A stretch of 64,000 nt of DNA from Hevea brasiliensis (Eukaryota; Streptophyta; Magnoliopsida; Malpighiales; Euphorbiaceae): the NCBI RefSeq assembly GCF_030052815.1, contig NC_079507.1:55191571-55255570 (forward strand), given 5' to 3'. This document shows, in pieces, positions 1-16,481 of this stretch. The translations under genes and the position numbers were made by a program. The notes beneath the pieces are model-generated. The model saw only the letters and a program-made list of their open reading frames with translations. It did no database searches and was not told the DNA's origin. Position 1 is the stretch's first letter, and each line of letters opens with the position of its first letter.

Positions 1-1400
1 AATTTTCATGTGAGCTCAAAATAGAATTGGAATCCATTGCCATGATTTTTATCCAATTATTGCGAAACTGCACTATTTCACAATATTTTAGTCAGATTCC
101 CTGTATTAGTTATATCAATTTTATGTGTATGAATCTTTTTTTCATACCTAATTTATTATATATTTAAAATATAATATGTATGCTGATATTCATATATTAA
201 ATATATAAATTATATATATATATATATTAAATTTATAATAAATCAAGTTTAGATAAAAAATTTTTGTATTACGATTTATACTAATAAATAAGGATAAATA
301 GTTAAAACTCGTAAGTTTAAGTGATAAATGACCATTTATTAGTTTTATCAGATTAAAAAATAAATTTATTATAGTATTAATATTGTCATGAGTATCCGAT
401 GACCAATTATAATGCTAGATCATCTTGTAACACAAAGAAAAAGATGTGGTCCATAGACTATGGATCAACCACGCTGACACTTAATCAGAAATTAATTGAA
501 GTGAAGATATTGAATGCCATAATGATTTTAATAGAAGTTTCAACAGAGTGTACGTACCGGATCAATACATTATTCTGATATTTATGGACTACGGACTAAA
601 GAGTTGTTGAAGCTTGTTTTGAGAATCTCAGATACTCAGCTGCTATTCCGAGATTTTTGTTTGTAAATCTGCCTTCGAAGTTGACTAGTTCTGCTTATGC
701 TCAGTAAGGGTGATGTTTGAGCATGTCAGGTGAACATACTCTCCCATACCTCGCTCAGGTGTTCTTTATTCATTTTTGGTTCCTTCTTGTTCCGAGCCTT
801 TGATGCTTGGTCTAGGTTGTCCGAGCCTCAAATACTCGAACTGCTCTCCATACATGTCTTTTTTGTTTGACCTTTTTGACCAAACGCTGATTTTTTAACT
901 CAGTTTTTAACAAATTAAATAAGTATATAAAAACTATTCTTAATATTATTTAATTATAAATAAAATAAAATAAAATAATAAAATAATTTATTAATATTCT
1001 TAATAAACTCAGTTTTTAAATTTATGACGATTTTCAGCACATGCAAAACGAGGAATGTTTTATCATTTGTTGAGAATTCTTCCGCTTTATAAATGGTAAC
1101 CCGCGAAAGAGGAGATAACTGATGAAAATTATAAAAATATAATCGTTGTATCATTCTAGATTTAAAAAATATGAACATATAAATTTTATTTATTTTATAC
1201 ATAAATTTTATTTTATAGATAAATTTATAATAAATTAAATTTAATTCAAAATTAATTTCCCCTTCTTTTACATAAGCAAATATGAACTCACCCAATAGAA
1301 AATAGTAAAATTTCTTTTATTGAACAATTTATTAGCAAGAGAAAAAATAATTCAAACAAAGCCAAAAGCAGAAAAAAAAAAAGAAAAAAAGAAAAAGAAA
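1..1400. other. AT-rich intergenic DNA, no gene seen
   Basis: Very AT-rich sequence with no reading frame that looks like a protein. A less AT-rich patch at about 590-880 contains repeated variants of 'ccgagcct' and 'gatactc/aatactcg', which look like eroded repeat sequence rather than a gene. An A-rich stretch at about 1370-1400 precedes the oleosin promoter. Confidence 0.6.
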
Positions 1401-1575
1401 ATTCTTCAAAGCAACAAATGAATTGTGGCAACAAACATATCCTCTTGGAAAGCCACCTCAATTTTTTTTTCTTATTTTTCCATTATTATTTTCAGTTCCA
1501 TTTTGGTTCTGTTCGCCAGAACAGACCTTTGAAACTTGTTTCTCACGCAGATCCCTTACTCACCATCTCTGCGCT

Positions 1576-1582
1576 ACGTGTC
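1576..1582 (+). promoter_or_regulatory. ABRE-like ACGTGTC element upstream of oleosin
   Basis: ACGTGTC lies about 100 bases before the oleosin start codon. This ACGT-core motif is the known binding type for bZIP factors of abscisic acid response and is common in seed storage and oleosin promoters. The match is seen; its activity is inferred. Confidence 0.45.
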
Positions 1583-1683
1583 ACCCATCTGCTCTCCCGT
1601 CTCCTCTTTTAAACACCTCGGTCCTACCTCTATCACTTGTCTGTCTTATCATCTCTTTTGATCTCCGAGAACTATCATCATTG

Positions 1684-2151
1684 ATGGCTGATCGTTCACC
1701 GCCACACCAAGTTCAGGTGCACCCACAGCTCCGATATGATCCTGGCTACAAGCGTCAACAGAAGGTTCCTTCAGCATCCAAAGTGCTGGTGGTGGTCACC
1801 CTTCTCCCCCTCGGTGGTGGACTTCTTGCACTTGCGGGTCTAACCCTAGTTGGTACCCTCATCGGCCTAGCTATTACCACCCCTCTTTTTTTAATCTTCA
1901 GCCCCGTTCTTGTTCCCGCTGCTTTTGTCCTTGCGCTAGCTGTGGTGGCGTTTTTGTCTTCTGGGGCTTTTGGGCTGACGGGGATGACATCGCTGTCGTG
2001 GGTGTTACAGTACCTCCGGCAGGCCACGCAAGCCATGCCGGAGCAGCTAGACCAGGCAAAGAAGCGCATGCAGGATATGGCTGGTTATGTGGGACAGAAG
2101 ACTAAGGAAATGGGGCAAGAAATCCAGAAGAAGGCACACGAAGGGAAATGA
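1684..2151 (+). CDS. oleosin, seed oil-body structural protein
   Basis: Oleosins coat the triacylglycerol oil bodies of seeds and stop them fusing. This intronless frame encodes 155 residues, a normal size for a low-molecular-weight oleosin. Residues 1-32 are a short polar N-terminus; residues about 33-105 form one long uncharged hydrophobic stretch, the hairpin that enters the oil core; residues about 106-150 are a charged, amphipathic tail rich in Lys, Gln and Met. The proline knot P-x5-S-P-x3-P is complete (Pro67, Ser73, Pro74, Pro78). The frame is open upstream to 1423, but only from a TTG; the first in-frame ATG is at 1684 and gives the MADRSPPHQ start typical of the family. An ABRE-like site lies about 100 bases upstream. 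The tail ends in EGK followed by TGA. Identification is secure; the exact isoform is not. Confidence 0.95.
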   Translation: MADRSPPHQVQVHPQLRYDPGYKRQQKVPSASKVLVVVTLLPLGGGLLALAGLTLVGTLIGLAITTPLFLIFSPVLVPAAFVLALAVVAFLSSGAFGLTGMTSLSWVLQYLRQATQAMPEQLDQAKKRMQDMAGYVGQKTKEMGQEIQKKAHEGK

Positions 2152-2297
2152 TAAACAAGAGGAACCCACGGTTCTTTGTTTGTTTTTGTTTTTTGGGTAT
2201 CGTTTTCAAATTGGAGAGCTTTTGTTGTATGTGAATCGTAAGGGGGCGTATTACTGGATAGATGCGTTTGGTTCATGGGCTTTTTTGTTCCATTTGT

Positions 2298-2382
2298 GTG
2301 TGTGTGTGTGTTTTTTTTTTTTGGGTCCAATTGTAGAATTTCAATGTATTTTCTTGTATGTTTCATCCATGGTGCTCTCTCC

Positions 2383-2418
<36 letters not shown>

Positions 2419-2421
2419 GAG
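2298..2421. repeat. GT, CT and CA microsatellites in oleosin 3' flank
   Basis: A short (GT)n run at about 2298-2310 is followed by T11-12. A compound (CT)n(CA)n tract at about 2379-2418 lies 230-270 bases after the oleosin stop, probably in or near the 3' untranslated region. No clear polyadenylation signal was identified. Confidence 0.8.
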
Positions 2422-2449
2422 AACACGTAATTCCACATCATCACTTAAC

Positions 2450-3600
2450 TATAGTTCAGTAGCATAAAAAGGAAAAAAGAAGACAGACCTGGTTTTCATT
2501 ACAGAGAAATATGCTCAAGTTGAGCAACGCTGTCTCTGTCCATTGATCGAGGCTTTACAGCTGACTTTTAAGTATTGGGTAATCCAAAATGTAAGAACAG
2601 CGGATGCATCAACAAACATGGCCCCGCGAGGTGCAAATTTCAAGCAAGATGAGACACCTATGCGGCTATTCCAGAATGCCAGCTGCAAGCCAGACCATAT
2701 TGGACATTATTATTGGCATTGGCATCATTGGATCTATTGATGAATGCAAACTTGTGTTAGCATATGTGAACGTTATGCAATGTAACAAGTGATATTCCAA
2801 TTAGCAGCTTCTCATCATCCCATCATGATAATCAACAATTAATACATGTGATATAATCTTAATAGAAAAAGGTTTGAAATGTAAAAAAAAATATGGAGAT
2901 TTAATACGGAGCAAATTTATATGTGATTAGAAAACTGAATATAGTCGAAAGGTAAAGAAAGAAATCAAAGATTGCCAAGCAAAGATTAAAAGAAGAAGAA
3001 TTGAATGTCAATCTGGCATAAATCTACTGTTGGATCCGGATAGAGGCATAGATCCTAGCAACTCTCGGATGCAGATGTGAATGTAAAACTTCAGAGCATT
3101 ACTGCCATCAGAAGTAATAGCCATTTGACTTGGTTGTTTGATAGGGTGTAAACTGTAAATTATAAAGTGATTGCACTCTTAATCTCCCGGTTCTGTTGCC
3201 CACCAGTTTTAACTGATTTATTCGCTTATGCTAATAACAAACTTGCTAGAATTGCATGAATGGAATTGAAGTGATGAATTCTTCAGCTCCAAGCTGAAGT
3301 CAGTTGAATTTAATTGAAAGGAATTTATGGTATTTTCCCAGATGTTAATCAGAAGTCAGAAACCCATTTTCCGTCTTCAAGAACCTGATACAAAATGTAA
3401 TCCAATTTCAATTAGAAAGGGAATTTCAGATGTGTTTTCTAGTTAACAAAATAAAGACTACAGATTTGTTCCATCCTAAATTGAAATAAAATTTGAATTT
3501 GTCCAAAATTCTCTTTAGGTTGCGTTCAGTTTTGAAATAAGAACAAAAAGTAGAGTTGCAGTAAGGTGGGTGGATCCAGTAACTGAAGAAAAATGAACAA
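2450..3600. other. intergenic, nothing recognised
   Basis: Sequence between the oleosin and the tRNA gene, of moderate AT content. Small open frames at 2543-2792 show no family features and overlap in two frames. I see no RNA gene or mobile-element structure here. Confidence 0.5.
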
Positions 3601-3618
3601 AAACAAAATACAAGAGTT

Positions 3619-3690
3619 GGGGCATTCCGAGAATCGAACTCGGGACCTCTCGCACCCAAAGCGAGAATCATACCACTAGACCAAATGCCC
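3619..3690 (-). tRNA. tRNA-Pro (anticodon UGG)
   Basis: A complete 72-base tRNA folds on the minus strand. The acceptor stem GGGCATT (3690-3684) pairs with AATGCCC (3626-3620), and base 3619 gives the discriminator C. The T-loop carries GTTCGATTC, matching the internal B box. The anticodon arm has a 7-base loop with TGG at 3658-3656, which reads proline CCN/CCA codons. There is no intron. It lies between the oleosin and the end of the reductase gene, on the reductase strand, about 280 bases beyond that gene's stop codon. The D-arm (TGGTCTAGTGGTATGA) matches a standard A box, so Pol III transcription is plausible. Confidence 0.95.
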
Positions 3691-3973
3691 AACTTGGTTT
3701 TCGGTTGCTCGCATATCAAGTTGTCTAATTCAGACAAGGCTTATAGCTTCCACTACCCCTTACACCAGTTCTTTGACATGTGAAGAAGTATTTACAATTC
3801 CCAGAAAGGGTGCATATTTATGCTGTTTTAGAGATTAACAGTGTGCAACAGCAATCAACTGAAGATATTTACTTTTGTATTGAGTGATACATTAAGAGTA
3901 GCTCTCGCCAAATCAACTATGCCTATCAATGCTACAACAAAGTTATAAGAGTTCAAAGCATTAAAAACTTTCT

Positions 3974-8084
<4,111 letters not shown>

Positions 8085-8220
8085 TTAGTTTTCAATCCAT
8101 CCCACTGACTGATTGACATCTCTGGCTGTTATAAGCCACACCATTTTACCATGATACCAATAATGAACGACGACGTTTTGCTAACGTTTAATCGGATTTT
8201 CTTATAAGCCAAATTGTCGC

Positions 8221-8226
8221 CACGTG
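8221..8226. promoter_or_regulatory. G-box CACGTG upstream of the reductase gene
   Basis: A perfect palindromic CACGTG, extended to CCACGTGTC, lies 215 bases upstream of the reductase start codon. G-boxes bind bZIP and bHLH factors and often mediate light, stress or ABA response. Function here is inferred from position only. Confidence 0.35.
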
Positions 8227-8453
8227 TCATCCAAATGAAGAATGATAGCAGATGCTTGATGGGGTTTTCACTTTTGTTGGGAAATGGGAAGAAGATGACC
8301 AAAAGATGGATAAGAGACGAGGAGATTTTGGATTGTGGGCAAGCCTCGCCCAGCTCAATTGTGGATGAGAAGTTATAGGAATCCCAACCACATTAAAAGC
8401 CTTTTCTAATTTTTTTAATAAAAAAATTATATCGAATCATATTCAATTGTATC

Positions 8454-8461
<8 letters not shown>

Positions 8462-8524
<63 letters not shown>
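8462..8524. repeat. (AT)n microsatellite
   Basis: About 31 uninterrupted AT units, embedded in very AT-rich intergenic sequence that continues to about 9300. Confidence 0.95.
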
Positions 8525-8526
<2 letters not shown>

Positions 8527-9300
8527 AAGATTCGAATTGTGTTAAATTAAATTTATATTTATTATTTTGATTTAATTTTAATTTTTCATTAAAAATAAAT
8601 CATAATTATATAAATAAAAAATGATTATATATGTTTTTTTATTTTTTATAATTTAAATAAAATAATATATATTTATATGTAATTAAAATTATATATATTT
8701 AATTTAAGTGTACATAATTTAAAATTTTTTTATTTTTTTTATTTTTTAAAATAATTTGAGTCTTAAATACATTAAATCATCTTATAATATTTATTTATAT
8801 AATTAAATCACATGTTAGTATTTTTAATTCTTAATTATATATATACCTTTTAATTAAAGATCACATAATAAAAAAAATATAAAAAATAATATAATATTCC
8901 AATTAAGGAATATATTTTTGTATTAATATTATTGTTTTTATTGTTGATATAATATTACAAATTTAAGATTATATTTTTTATTTTAAAATAAATAAGAATG
9001 TTATAATTTTAGGTGTAAAAATTAATATTTAAAATGAAATTAGAACTAAATTTGAAATTAAAATAAAACTGAAATTATTATTAAAATTGTGCCAAAATTG
9101 TTTAGAATCGAACTGAAACAAGAATCAAAATTTAATTTGAAATATATTTCTGAAAATTTAAAATGTTAAAAGTTTAATTTTGATTTCAATTATTAGTTAG
9201 AACCATAATTTTGATTTCAATTATTAGTTAGAACCATACGAAAATTAGAATTGAAAACCCCTAATACTTGCTTTTTTTGGTTTTATTTGTTCGTGAAAAA
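8525..9300. other. AT-rich intergenic DNA
   Basis: Extremely AT-rich sequence with no gene-like frame. A short direct duplication 'ttttgatttcaattattagttagaaccata' at about 9177-9237 occurs twice back to back. Confidence 0.55.
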
Positions 9301-9324
9301 ACCTAGGTGATGGATCTACTCACT

Positions 9325-11792
9325 CCCCTTTATTTAATTTAGTGGGGTATGTTTTGGGGTGTCACGAACCAACCTATGGGTAGGACCGGCATTAGAACCT
9401 AAGCCAGCCTAAAGCCCCCGAGTCCCGTAATAAGCCTAACTATTCCTCAACCCATGAACAGGCCCACAATTTAGGCCCAATATGCATATAAAATAATTTA
9501 AATTAAATTGTTATAATTTTATTTCAGGCTAACTTTAGCCTAGCAATTATCCGAAACTAAAATTAGGGGAGCCCAGCTCAACTCGGTTACATCATTTACA
9601 AACTATTCAAGACTTATAAAAAAATTTTCATTTATTAATACAAAAACTTAAATTCATGCAGTCCCTGATAGGATTAATGCTACCACTAGTACATGCGGGG
9701 TTTTAAATTACAAATTTAGATAATAATAATAATACAGTTAAGTAATTTTTATTTTCATAACCTGCGAGGAAAGGAACAGGTTATTCTGAAAAAATGTGTT
9801 CTCTTGTAGCCTGGAAAAATATGGTGAACATGAGTGAGCGTTCGACTCAGAGAGTAAAATATCAATTTTAACCATAATCTCTATAGCTATCTAAAACTAA
9901 TGCATCCTGTAGAGTGAAATACAACATCGTCAATATTTTCATATTATAACAGTAAAAAGGTAATCTGAAGTACTCACACAACCGATAAGGTCAAACAATA
10001 AATATATGGGAGCTGATCCCCTATACAGCCATCTTAATCCAACCTGTGCCAGCGAAGAACTAAAGCTGGACTTTCGCTTAATAAACTAAATCGGGGTCCC
10101 AGCGAAGAAGTCAAGCCGTGTCTATCTCGAAGGACTGGATCTCAGCGAAGATCTCAAGCCGTGTCTACCCATCCTGTCCATAGCCAACACTATACCATAT
10201 GCACGCCAACTCACGCACACTATTTCAAATTACCACAAACAACATCCATGACACTTCAACAGTTATGAATGCAACATAAAACGTGCTTAGAGTTTAACTA
10301 CATATATACATATTTATAAGTGATGCATGGGCATGCTTGAACATATAATAATATCGAAATTACAATTAAAATTAATATTTTACTCACAGTACACCGAGGA
10401 CTATTGTGGCTGCTGGATATAGGAAAATAGCTGACATCAATCACCTAATAATTAAATTATAAATTTATTAATATTAAGTCAAAATAAAACTCTAAAGAGA
10501 CAACAAACAGCCTAATTCATATTGAAAATCTGGCAGAGTTTCCCTTATACCTAGAACCTACCCAATCTGCACAAAGATTCAAATAACACTTCTAAATTCT
10601 CAATTTCCACAATCACATCTCATCAACATCATATGGCCCCTCCTGGGCCCTCCAAATCAGACAATAGTCATAAACTTGAAAAATTAAGTTTTATTCCATA
10701 TAACTATCCCTTTTGCAAAAACTACCCAAACGAGCTCTAAAATTTTGCTCCGCGATCTTTAATAATATTATAAGGCTATTGCAAAAGGAATTATAATTTT
10801 TTGATCATCCACAAATATTTTATGAATTTTTATTCTAAATCGATGTTAGCCGAAAATGAGCAACTTGTAGTTTGGGTTTACCTATGCCAATTCTGACACC
10901 TGGGACACGTCCAGAAGGTTTGAAAATGCTAGGATTGACTGTAATATCGACCACGTTCTGAGACGGGCTACCAGGCAGCCGGATCTGACTGAAAACGTGG
11001 TCCCAGCGCCGTGAGCTATCCTCGATCCGATTGCACCTAAATTAAGTCCAAATTGTGTTAATAATTATTATAAAATTATTTTTAAAATTGAAAAAGTTCA
11101 AAAATCTCACTAAGCGATTTGGACCATTCGATTATCGCCTTTTTCAAACGGTGTCCAATCGGAGCGAGACCAGTCCTATCTCAAAGATCTCGTCGTCCTG
11201 AGTCCATTGGTGGCCTCAGATTTTCGATCCGACGGTCGAATCGCCGGAAAAGTGATCGGAAAGCCACTGGTGTTACTTTCTCTCTCCTTTTTCTCTCTCT
11301 TCGAAACTCACTGGAAACTCCACCATTCCGGGCATGGCTGGTCGGAAAATGGAGCTGGTTCATGAGGAGTTGGTGGCAGCTTGAATCGTCAGCATTGGTG
11401 GCCGGAATCGACCGAAAAACGTCTCACTTCTCTCTCTCTCTTCTTTTTTCCTTCCCTTTCTTCTCTCTCTTTCTCTTCCTCCCTGTGCCACAGCCACCTC
11501 TTGCCGTCTGGAGCAGCTTCGGTGGCCACTGGGTGGTTGTCCTTGCCGTCTGGCTTGGCCCCTTGCCAGAGGAGAAGGGAAAGAAAAAAATGGGGAGGGG
11601 GAAGTCGGGAAGGATGCATGGAAGGGTGGGGTGGGGGGGGGGGGGGCTGTTGCTTGCGTTTTTGGGTTTCTGTTTTTTTTTTTTTTTAACTTCTAATTAC
11701 ATATTAGTCCCTCAAGTTTCATGAGTTATTCACTTAAGTCTAAATTTTTAATTCTTTGAAATTTTAGCTTTCAATTTAAAACAACAATGATG

Positions 11793-11852
<60 letters not shown>

Positions 11853-12376
11853 TATGAAAAACAAAATGATACCTATTTAACAAAAATTATCATTGTGAAA
11901 ATATTAATTTAAATTTATGAATAAAATATCAATAGATTATCAGGTCAATAAAAGAAAAATAAAATATATTTTATTAGAAAAATTGGGTTGTTACATGGGG
12001 TTTCTTTCAGCTGATTTTAAGGAGCCTTCATTTAATTTAGTGGGGTAGGAGCCTTTATTTAATTTAGTGGGGTATGTTTTGGGGTTTCTTTCAGCTGATT
12101 TTAAGGAGGAGGAGGAGGAGGAAGATTTATTTAATTTAGTGGGGTGTGTTTTGGGGTTTCTTGAGGAGGAGGAGGAGGCCCTTTATTTAATTTAGTGGGG
12201 TATGTTTTGGGGTTTCTTTCAACTGATTTTAAGGAGGAGGACGAGGAGGAGGAGGAAGATTTATTTAATTTAGTGGGGTTTCTTGAGGAGGAGGAGGAGG
12301 CCCTTTATTTAATTTAGTGGGGTATGTTTTGGGGTTTCTTTCAACTGATTTTAAGGAGGAGAAGAGGAGGAAGAGA
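9325..12376. repeat. minisatellite split by the solo LTR
   Basis: Copies of a unit reading roughly 'cctttatttaatttagtggggtatgttttggggtttctttcaactgattttaaggaggag' run from 12001 to about 12376, with variable (GAG)n spacers. A left part of one copy lies at about 9327-9359, before the LTR. The LTR therefore landed inside the array, between 'tatgttttgggg' and 'tttctttcagctg', which are continuous in the other copies. Confidence 0.85.
9360..11995 (-). mobile_element. solo LTR of a long-LTR Ty3/gypsy-type family
   Basis: This 2636-base unit begins TGTCACG and ends TGTTACA, and is flanked by a perfect 5-bp duplication TGGGG (9355-9359 and 11996-12000). Read on the minus strand it starts TGTAACAACCC, then has an (ATT)n tract, a pyrimidine-rich tract, the phrase 'aaaattcataaaatattt...ccttttgcaatag', and ends GTTCGTGACA. 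The same order of landmarks occurs in the LTRs at 54492 and 62089, so it is the same family. No internal region, primer-binding site or second LTR is present, so it is a solo LTR left by recombination. Open frames at 11119-11724 fall in its low-complexity part and are not genes. Confidence 0.85.
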
Positions 12377-12379
12377 TTC

Positions 12380-13400
12380 ATTTTAAAATAATATTCAAAA
12401 TCTGCCAATACATATTCCAGCTGCTTTGTTGTTTTTGAACCTCTCTGCATCAACTGAATTGGCAAGATAACAATCACGAAGAATGAGCCCAGGGTAATCC
12501 ATCTACCTTTGTACGTTCTCTTGCAAAATGAAAGTTGAAAGCTTTTGCTCATTAACTTTAGCAAGAAAATTTGCAGCACCTAGTAATTCCAATATACCAT
12601 TATGCAGTAATTGTTATGAGTCTCGCAATAATCTCCAAAATTAAAAAAACATAAAATTTAAAACGATTCGACAAGGCTTGCTCCACAAAATAAGTTATTA
12701 TAAAAAAAGAAAAATAATAAGGATAAAAATTGTTCTTCACTACAATTCGAGCGATCTTGCACTTGATTTTTCTTGATTATATCCTGGATGGAAATAGAGA
12801 AGAGGCCTCCTGCCTCAATAATAATGTATTATTATATTTTATTAAAATTAATTCTATCTCAAGACTTGATATAGCAGTAGAAAGAGTTGATCTTGCTCTT
12901 GCTTGCTAATTTTGTTAGCTCAACTAATGCCTCAATCAAGTGGATCTATGAGGTATACCTCCTATCCCGAATTTGGCAGTTTAATGAATTTCATATTGTA
13001 GTAAAATACACTTACAGTTTAATGGAATTAAATTGGATAAACGGGTTTAAATCGCCAATGTAAATAACCTTAATTCAACTTCAATTGCAGAGGAACATTT
13101 TGTCCATGATCAACTGGTGACAAACCAAGAGAGAAAAAAAAGAAAGAAGAAGTGGTTACTTTGGCCAAAACTCAATACATGCACGCTTGGCCAATTGGTT
13201 ATTCACTTCATGCAATCACATGGCGCAGCACCTTCAATATAAACATCCAATTGCATGCTAGGATATTTATGATTATATTTGATTTAACCGTTGAATAGTT
13301 TTCATTGACCATAACTTTCACTGATAACTCATAGCTAATAATTAAGTGTAATTAATATATCTAATTCTAAATGTTTTAAAATTATATATATTTGTTATTG

Positions 13401-13435
<35 letters not shown>

Positions 13436-14750
13436 CATATAAGAATCAATATTATAACTAGTTTAATTATTTATAATATTTTTATATTTGATCTATTGTT
13501 TCTTTTAATTATAAATAATTTAGAGGTAGTTGTTATTGAATACGAAACAATTATCAACTATCCTAAATTAACCACCTCAATTTGGTTAGTTTGATTTAAG
13601 ATAGTATTTCAAATAAAACCAATAAAATCAATCTCCATATGTATTCTGCTTCGCTTTACTGCTATAAAGATTTAATTAGAAAATTATAATTAATTTATAA
13701 TTAAATAATCTAATTTATAATTAAAATGGAAATATTTACATATAATTCAAAATAATGTAATTTTATTATATTATTTACATATAATTTTATTATATTACAA
13801 TTATTTATATTGCTTGACTCTATCTAAAAAATAAGTAGAATTCACATAATTTTAAAACAAAACTAAAAAAATAGTTTTAAATTTAATTTTTATATATTTC
13901 TTGCCGTTGATGAATTGAATTTCTTAATCCTTTTAAATAAAAATTAAATAGAAAAATAATACTTGATTTACATCTTAATGATTTAAATGAATTATTAAAT
14001 AAATTACATCATTTAAGCATTTAGCTTAATTCCCACACAATAATAAATTTTTATGCTGTCATGGCCGACCCATCATGTGATATTTGAATCATCTTCCGCA
14101 TGTGCGACATTTTATGCACCTAAAACATGTGACCGAATAAGTGTGTGGCCCAAAAAAAAACTTAGCTTGCAATTACTCTCCCTCTATCTCTGGCCAGAAT
14201 TCGCATTTTTCTTATTTAAATTTATTTTATTATATATTTAAAATATGTAATATAATTTATTTATATAATAAATTTAAAATATAAAATATATAATAAAATT
14301 TATCTATTAAATATAATAATTTTATATATTTATAATTTATAATTAGAGTAAAAGCCAAGCAATAGACAAGACGTCCTCGGCTATCTTTTTCCTATATGGG
14401 ATCGTGCAATGGGCCTCTCGCTTATCTTCCATTCGCTTCACTTCAATAACTATCTCGCTCCTCCCTAAAGTTAATGGTTTGGTACGCTCTAATTGCTACT
14501 CCTGTGTCATCATCCGCAACTAACTTTGCTGTCGTCTACACTGCTCCTTTCTCCAAATAGCTTGCCTTCTCTACTCATGCCCAGAATGATTACTGCCACT
14601 AATCCCATTTCAATATACAATTTATTATGGTTCTACGTGTGAAAAAACTATCAATTTGGTAGAGGAAGTTAATGAAAGCAGGAGCTTCATTCAGCTTATT
14701 ATAAATCACTATATCTTATCATCTACTTTAATTTGTGCACTTGTCCAAGG
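12380..14750. other. AT-rich intergenic DNA with an (AT)n tract
   Basis: No gene recognised. An (AT)n microsatellite lies at about 13402-13432. A stretch at about 12390-12590 read on the minus strand looks slightly protein-like but contains stops (see findings). The remainder is AT-rich filler with poly-A/T runs. Confidence 0.5.
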
Positions 14751-14757
14751 TCATATA

Positions 14758-15130
14758 CAGGGCACAACTATAAGTTTATAGTTAGGGGCTAAAACTAAAT
14801 GCTAAAAAGAAATTACATAAATTTTTGTAAAAATATAAAATTAAAATAAAAGTATAAAATATTAAGTGATCAAAATTAAATAATATAAAAAAAATATGAG
14901 TAAAATTTACATAAAAGGGTAGGAGTTGGAACAAAAATAAAATTATAGAAGGGTGAAGTAATAATTTTTTTTTAAAAAAGTAAACTAAAATTATAGGTAA
15001 ATTTTTAATTTAAAAAATTTTTGAGGTAGATAATAATTTTTCATTTTTTAAAAATTAATATTTATAGGTAAGCTTTTATTTTTAAAATCATGGGGGAAGG
15101 CCTTCAAACCTCTAATTAGTTCCGTCCCTG
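14758..15130. mobile_element. hAT-like miniature inverted-repeat element (373 bp)
   Basis: The unit begins CAGGGCACAACTA and ends TAGTTCCGTCCCTG, whose reverse complement is CAGGGACGGAACTA, so the ends form a terminal inverted repeat. Flanking 8-mers GTCATATA (14750-14757) and ATCACATA (15131-15138) match at 6 of 8 positions, the duplication length of hAT elements. The interior is AT-rich with no coding capacity. CAGGG termini and an 8-bp target site fit hAT; the assignment is moderate because the duplication is imperfect. Confidence 0.6.
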
Positions 15131-15138
15131 ATCACATA

Positions 15139-16480
15139 TATGTATTAGAAAGACAAGGTCAATCTTATAATTCAAGTGTTAAAGTTAGAAGTTCTAATAA
15201 ATTATAAAAATGTCTAAAATTTATAAACGAGTAGTGTGGAATAAGGGGTAATATTCAATGGTGAAGCTGCCGTCATTATATATGTTAGGCAATTGATCAC
15301 CTTAAATTTTAGAATGAATATAAAAATTTACCTATATAGTTATGGTTTTGCCTTTCTTAATTATTAATTAATAAATGCCCACCTTGAGTTGCACAATAAC
15401 TTAAAATCAATGCCCACCTTCAACAAAAATCATAATTTCACTATTGATAATATTTATATGTTAAGTTAAAAATTTTCAATTTTTTTTTTTATGTTTTCTA
15501 ATTAAGAGAAGAAAAGTATTTTAAGGGGCAGTAACATTTTGGACAAGCAATTGTTGGGAATTTATAAGAATGCATGTGAAGATTTCCTTGGAGCCATTGC
15601 GGGAGTTAAGCTGAGGTCTACCTTCAACTTTTCATGGCAATGCACATTTATGGAATTCTAATCAAAAGCCAAGTTGAAATTTACCAAGAATGGCTATTGT
15701 GGAGTTGCTATGTGTCGACTTCCTGTAAGTTAAGTTCGGTATTTGTGTTTGTTTCAACGTGATCGATCATGGCATACACATATATAAACATTAATTAACT
15801 TAGTTATTAAAAAAAAAGGAAATAATTATTAATTAATTCTAATATAATAATTAACGCTATAACATGTTTGAACCGTCTCTTCAAATTTTTAGATGAACCT
15901 AGCTAGCCAGTTCAGGATATGCTACTGAAACCTTAGATTACATATTCATACCCTAGTTTACGTACATGTAAACTCAGGTGCAGGGAAGAGACCTAGCATG
16001 TCCTTTGCCCCAGCAAAACCTTCATATCCATCAATCCTTTATTAGTCAAATCTTGTCTCTCATTATAATTAATTTTGATGTTATTTAAAATCTTATGAAT
16101 GATTCTAATATCATATTGAAAATAAAATTCATTAACTTCATTAAATTCATGTGAGTCTCATATTATATATATTTTATTTTAATTTCACCGTATAAATTGA
16201 ATTTAAATAAAAATTTCATTTCACATTGTATGAGAAAACCAAATTACGTAATTATTATAAAGGTAATCTTAGTCGATTATTTGGGAAAGAAAATCATCTA
16301 CAACCAAAGTCTTGAAGATTAATTGAAAGGTATACATATAATTTGTATATAATAATAATTAATATATATTTATAGTGGATGCAGGCTATAGATAGAGAGG
16401 ATCCTATAACAAGCCAATATAAAAAACAACTTATAGAGAAAATACTTCCTGTGCTCATCCCTTATAAACAAACCAAATTA
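15139..16480. other. AT-rich intergenic DNA downstream of the MYB gene
   Basis: No convincing reading frame, RNA gene or repeat structure was seen. It includes the region just after the MYB stop codon and so probably holds its 3' untranslated sequence. Confidence 0.5.
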
Positions 16481-16481
16481 A

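Noticed and set aside
1755..2069. 104-residue frame antisense to the oleosin
   Set aside because: Shadow of the oleosin coding sequence; no independent signals.
11119..11724. 201-residue frame
   Set aside because: Lies in the pyrimidine/poly-G part of the solo LTR; homologous positions in the other LTR copies are not open in the same way.
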